DNA of 7,026 nt from JAZDLC01 sp043802345. GTDB taxonomy: Bacteria; Planctomycetota; B15-G4; JADJEK01. The stretch spans positions 1 through 7,026 of the forward strand of contig JAZDLC010000066.1 of assembly GCA_043802345.1 (NCBI GenBank), given 5' to 3'. Below are positions 6,393-7,026 of the stretch, one piece after another; the first letter of the stretch is position 1, and each line of letters opens with the position of its first letter. A program made the position numbers and the translations under genes. The notes beneath the pieces are model-generated. The model was not told the DNA's origin, ran no database searches, and worked only from the letters and a program-made list of their open reading frames with translations.

Positions 6393-6474
6393 TTCTGTCC
6401 CTTCGGCGAAGCCGCGAGTCCACGGGGAGGTGCTACGGGCCGTCCCCCTCCCACTTATCGGTGGATGGCCGCCC
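6393..6474 (-). promoter_or_regulatory. Leader of the EAL-HDOD gene, with ribosome binding site
   Basis: On the minus strand GAAGGG (6404-6399) lies 6 bases before the GTG start at 6392. Just upstream, CTTC-GCC-GAAG (6411-6401) can fold over this site. It overlaps an alternative small stem, CGGC-TTC-GCCG (6414-6404). Further upstream, GGGAGG/CCTCCC (6452-6447 with 6430-6425) forms another possible stem that could mark the end of the FG-GAP transcript, but no T-tract follows. No promoter is clear. All stems are short. Confidence 0.35.
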
Positions 6475-7026
6475 TCAAATTGAGCCAATCGAGACGCTTG
6501 TGCCGTTCGAATTGGCATACCCGTGGCTTCCAGCGCCCGGATCCGGCACAAAGGCCTGCAGGAAGAGCGTGGCCGCAGGCGCCGCGGCTGGAATCTGGAC
6601 GGTGAGCGTGGTGCCGCCGGTGGCGTCGACCGGCAGGGGGATGGCCAGCAGGATCGGATGGACCAGCAGGGTGCAGCTGCCCTTCATCGGAATCGCCGCC
6701 TGGGTCAGGCTGAAGAAGAGCTGCACCGTGGCGTTCGCCAGGCACTGACTCAGGTTGATGGCCACGTCGCTCGAGGGGACCGCGCAACCGGTGACCGTCA
6801 GGGCCGGGATCAGGCCAAGGGTGCCGGGGCAGCCGGTGCCGTAGACCGAGAGGGCGCCGCAGCCTCCCGAGCTGACCCGGGCGCTGCCCGCGCCGGAGCC
6901 ACCATCGTCGTCGCCATGGGCGCCCACGATCAGATCGGGGATGCCGTCATGATTCACGTCTCCCGCGGCCGCCACCGAGAAGCCGAAGAGGTCGCCGGCG
7001 TCATCACCGTTCAGGGAGAAAAGAAG
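6475..7026 (-). CDS. Secreted FG-GAP repeat protein, C-terminal part (5' partial)
   Basis: The frame is open to the right edge, so only the last 183 residues are seen. Window residues 1-51 form a classic FG-GAP (integrin alpha, beta-propeller) blade: GDLFGFSVAAAGDVNHDGIPDLIVGA, ending in GSARV. It holds a DxNxDGxxD calcium-binding loop (23-31). Earlier blades and a signal peptide are expected upstream but not visible. Residues about 56-183 form a distinct C-terminal domain with five cysteines (56, 66, 73, 85, 104), starting YGTGCPGT. It ends in LFLQAFVPDPGAGSHGYANSNGTSVSIG, an ending I recall at the C-termini of many large secreted planctomycete proteins. The cell location is inferred as outside the cytoplasm, with a role in adhesion or surface attachment. 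It ends 82 bases before the EAL-HDOD gene, same strand. The function of the C-terminal domain is not known to me. Confidence 0.88.
   Translation of the reverse strand, partial: LLFSLNGDDAGDLFGFSVAAAGDVNHDGIPDLIVGAHGDDDGGSGAGSARVSSGGCGALSVYGTGCPGTLGLIPALTVTGCAVPSSDVAINLSQCLANATVQLFFSLTQAAIPMKGSCTLLVHPILLAIPLPVDATGGTTLTVQIPAAAPAATLFLQAFVPDPGAGSHGYANSNGTSVSIGSI

Noticed and set aside
6393..6551. Longer form of the EAL-HDOD protein starting at 6551
   Set aside because: The extra 53 residues overlap the 3' end of the FG-GAP gene and lack family resemblance, whereas GTG 6392 has a good ribosome binding site and gives the expected N-terminus.

Overview
The window is GC-rich throughout, densely coding, and reads as chromosomal DNA of a member of the Planctomycetota or a close relative. 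This rests on gene content, not on any taxonomic marker: a Ser/Thr kinase with a DWG motif fused to a formylglycine-generating-enzyme-like (FGE/SUMF) domain, an ECF-type sigma factor translationally coupled to it, and a secreted FG-GAP protein with a cysteine-containing C-terminal domain of a type familiar from that phylum.

Layout, left to right. (1) 2-727 (+): the 3' part of a DUF1848 protein whose C-terminus carries a radical-SAM-like CX3CX2C cluster. (2) 728-919: a 192-base intergenic stretch holding a large nested inverted repeat (728-809), a second smaller inverted repeat (825-862) and the ribosome binding site of the next gene. (3) 920-3841 (+): a 973-residue membrane-anchored kinase with an FGE-like C-terminal domain. 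(4) 3851-4453 (+): a sigma-70/ECF-type sigma factor whose Shine-Dalgarno sequence overlaps the kinase stop codon. (5) 4460-5056 (-): a second, unrelated-looking ECF-like sigma factor, convergent with the first and separated from it by 6 bases. (6) 5175-6392 (-): an EAL-HDOD signalling protein. (7) 6475-7026 (-): the 3' part of a secreted FG-GAP repeat protein, running off the right edge.

How the genes may work together. The best supported unit is the kinase plus its downstream sigma factor: an extracytoplasmic FGE-like domain joined through a membrane segment and helical linker to a cytoplasmic kinase, with a co-translated sigma factor as a plausible output. The FGE-like domain has lost both catalytic cysteines, so a sensory or binding role is more likely than sulfatase maturation. 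On the opposite strand, the EAL-HDOD protein and the second sigma factor face the first unit and may be co-transcribed (118-base gap). No link between the two units is proven. No RNA genes, CRISPR arrays, transposases or attachment sites were seen.
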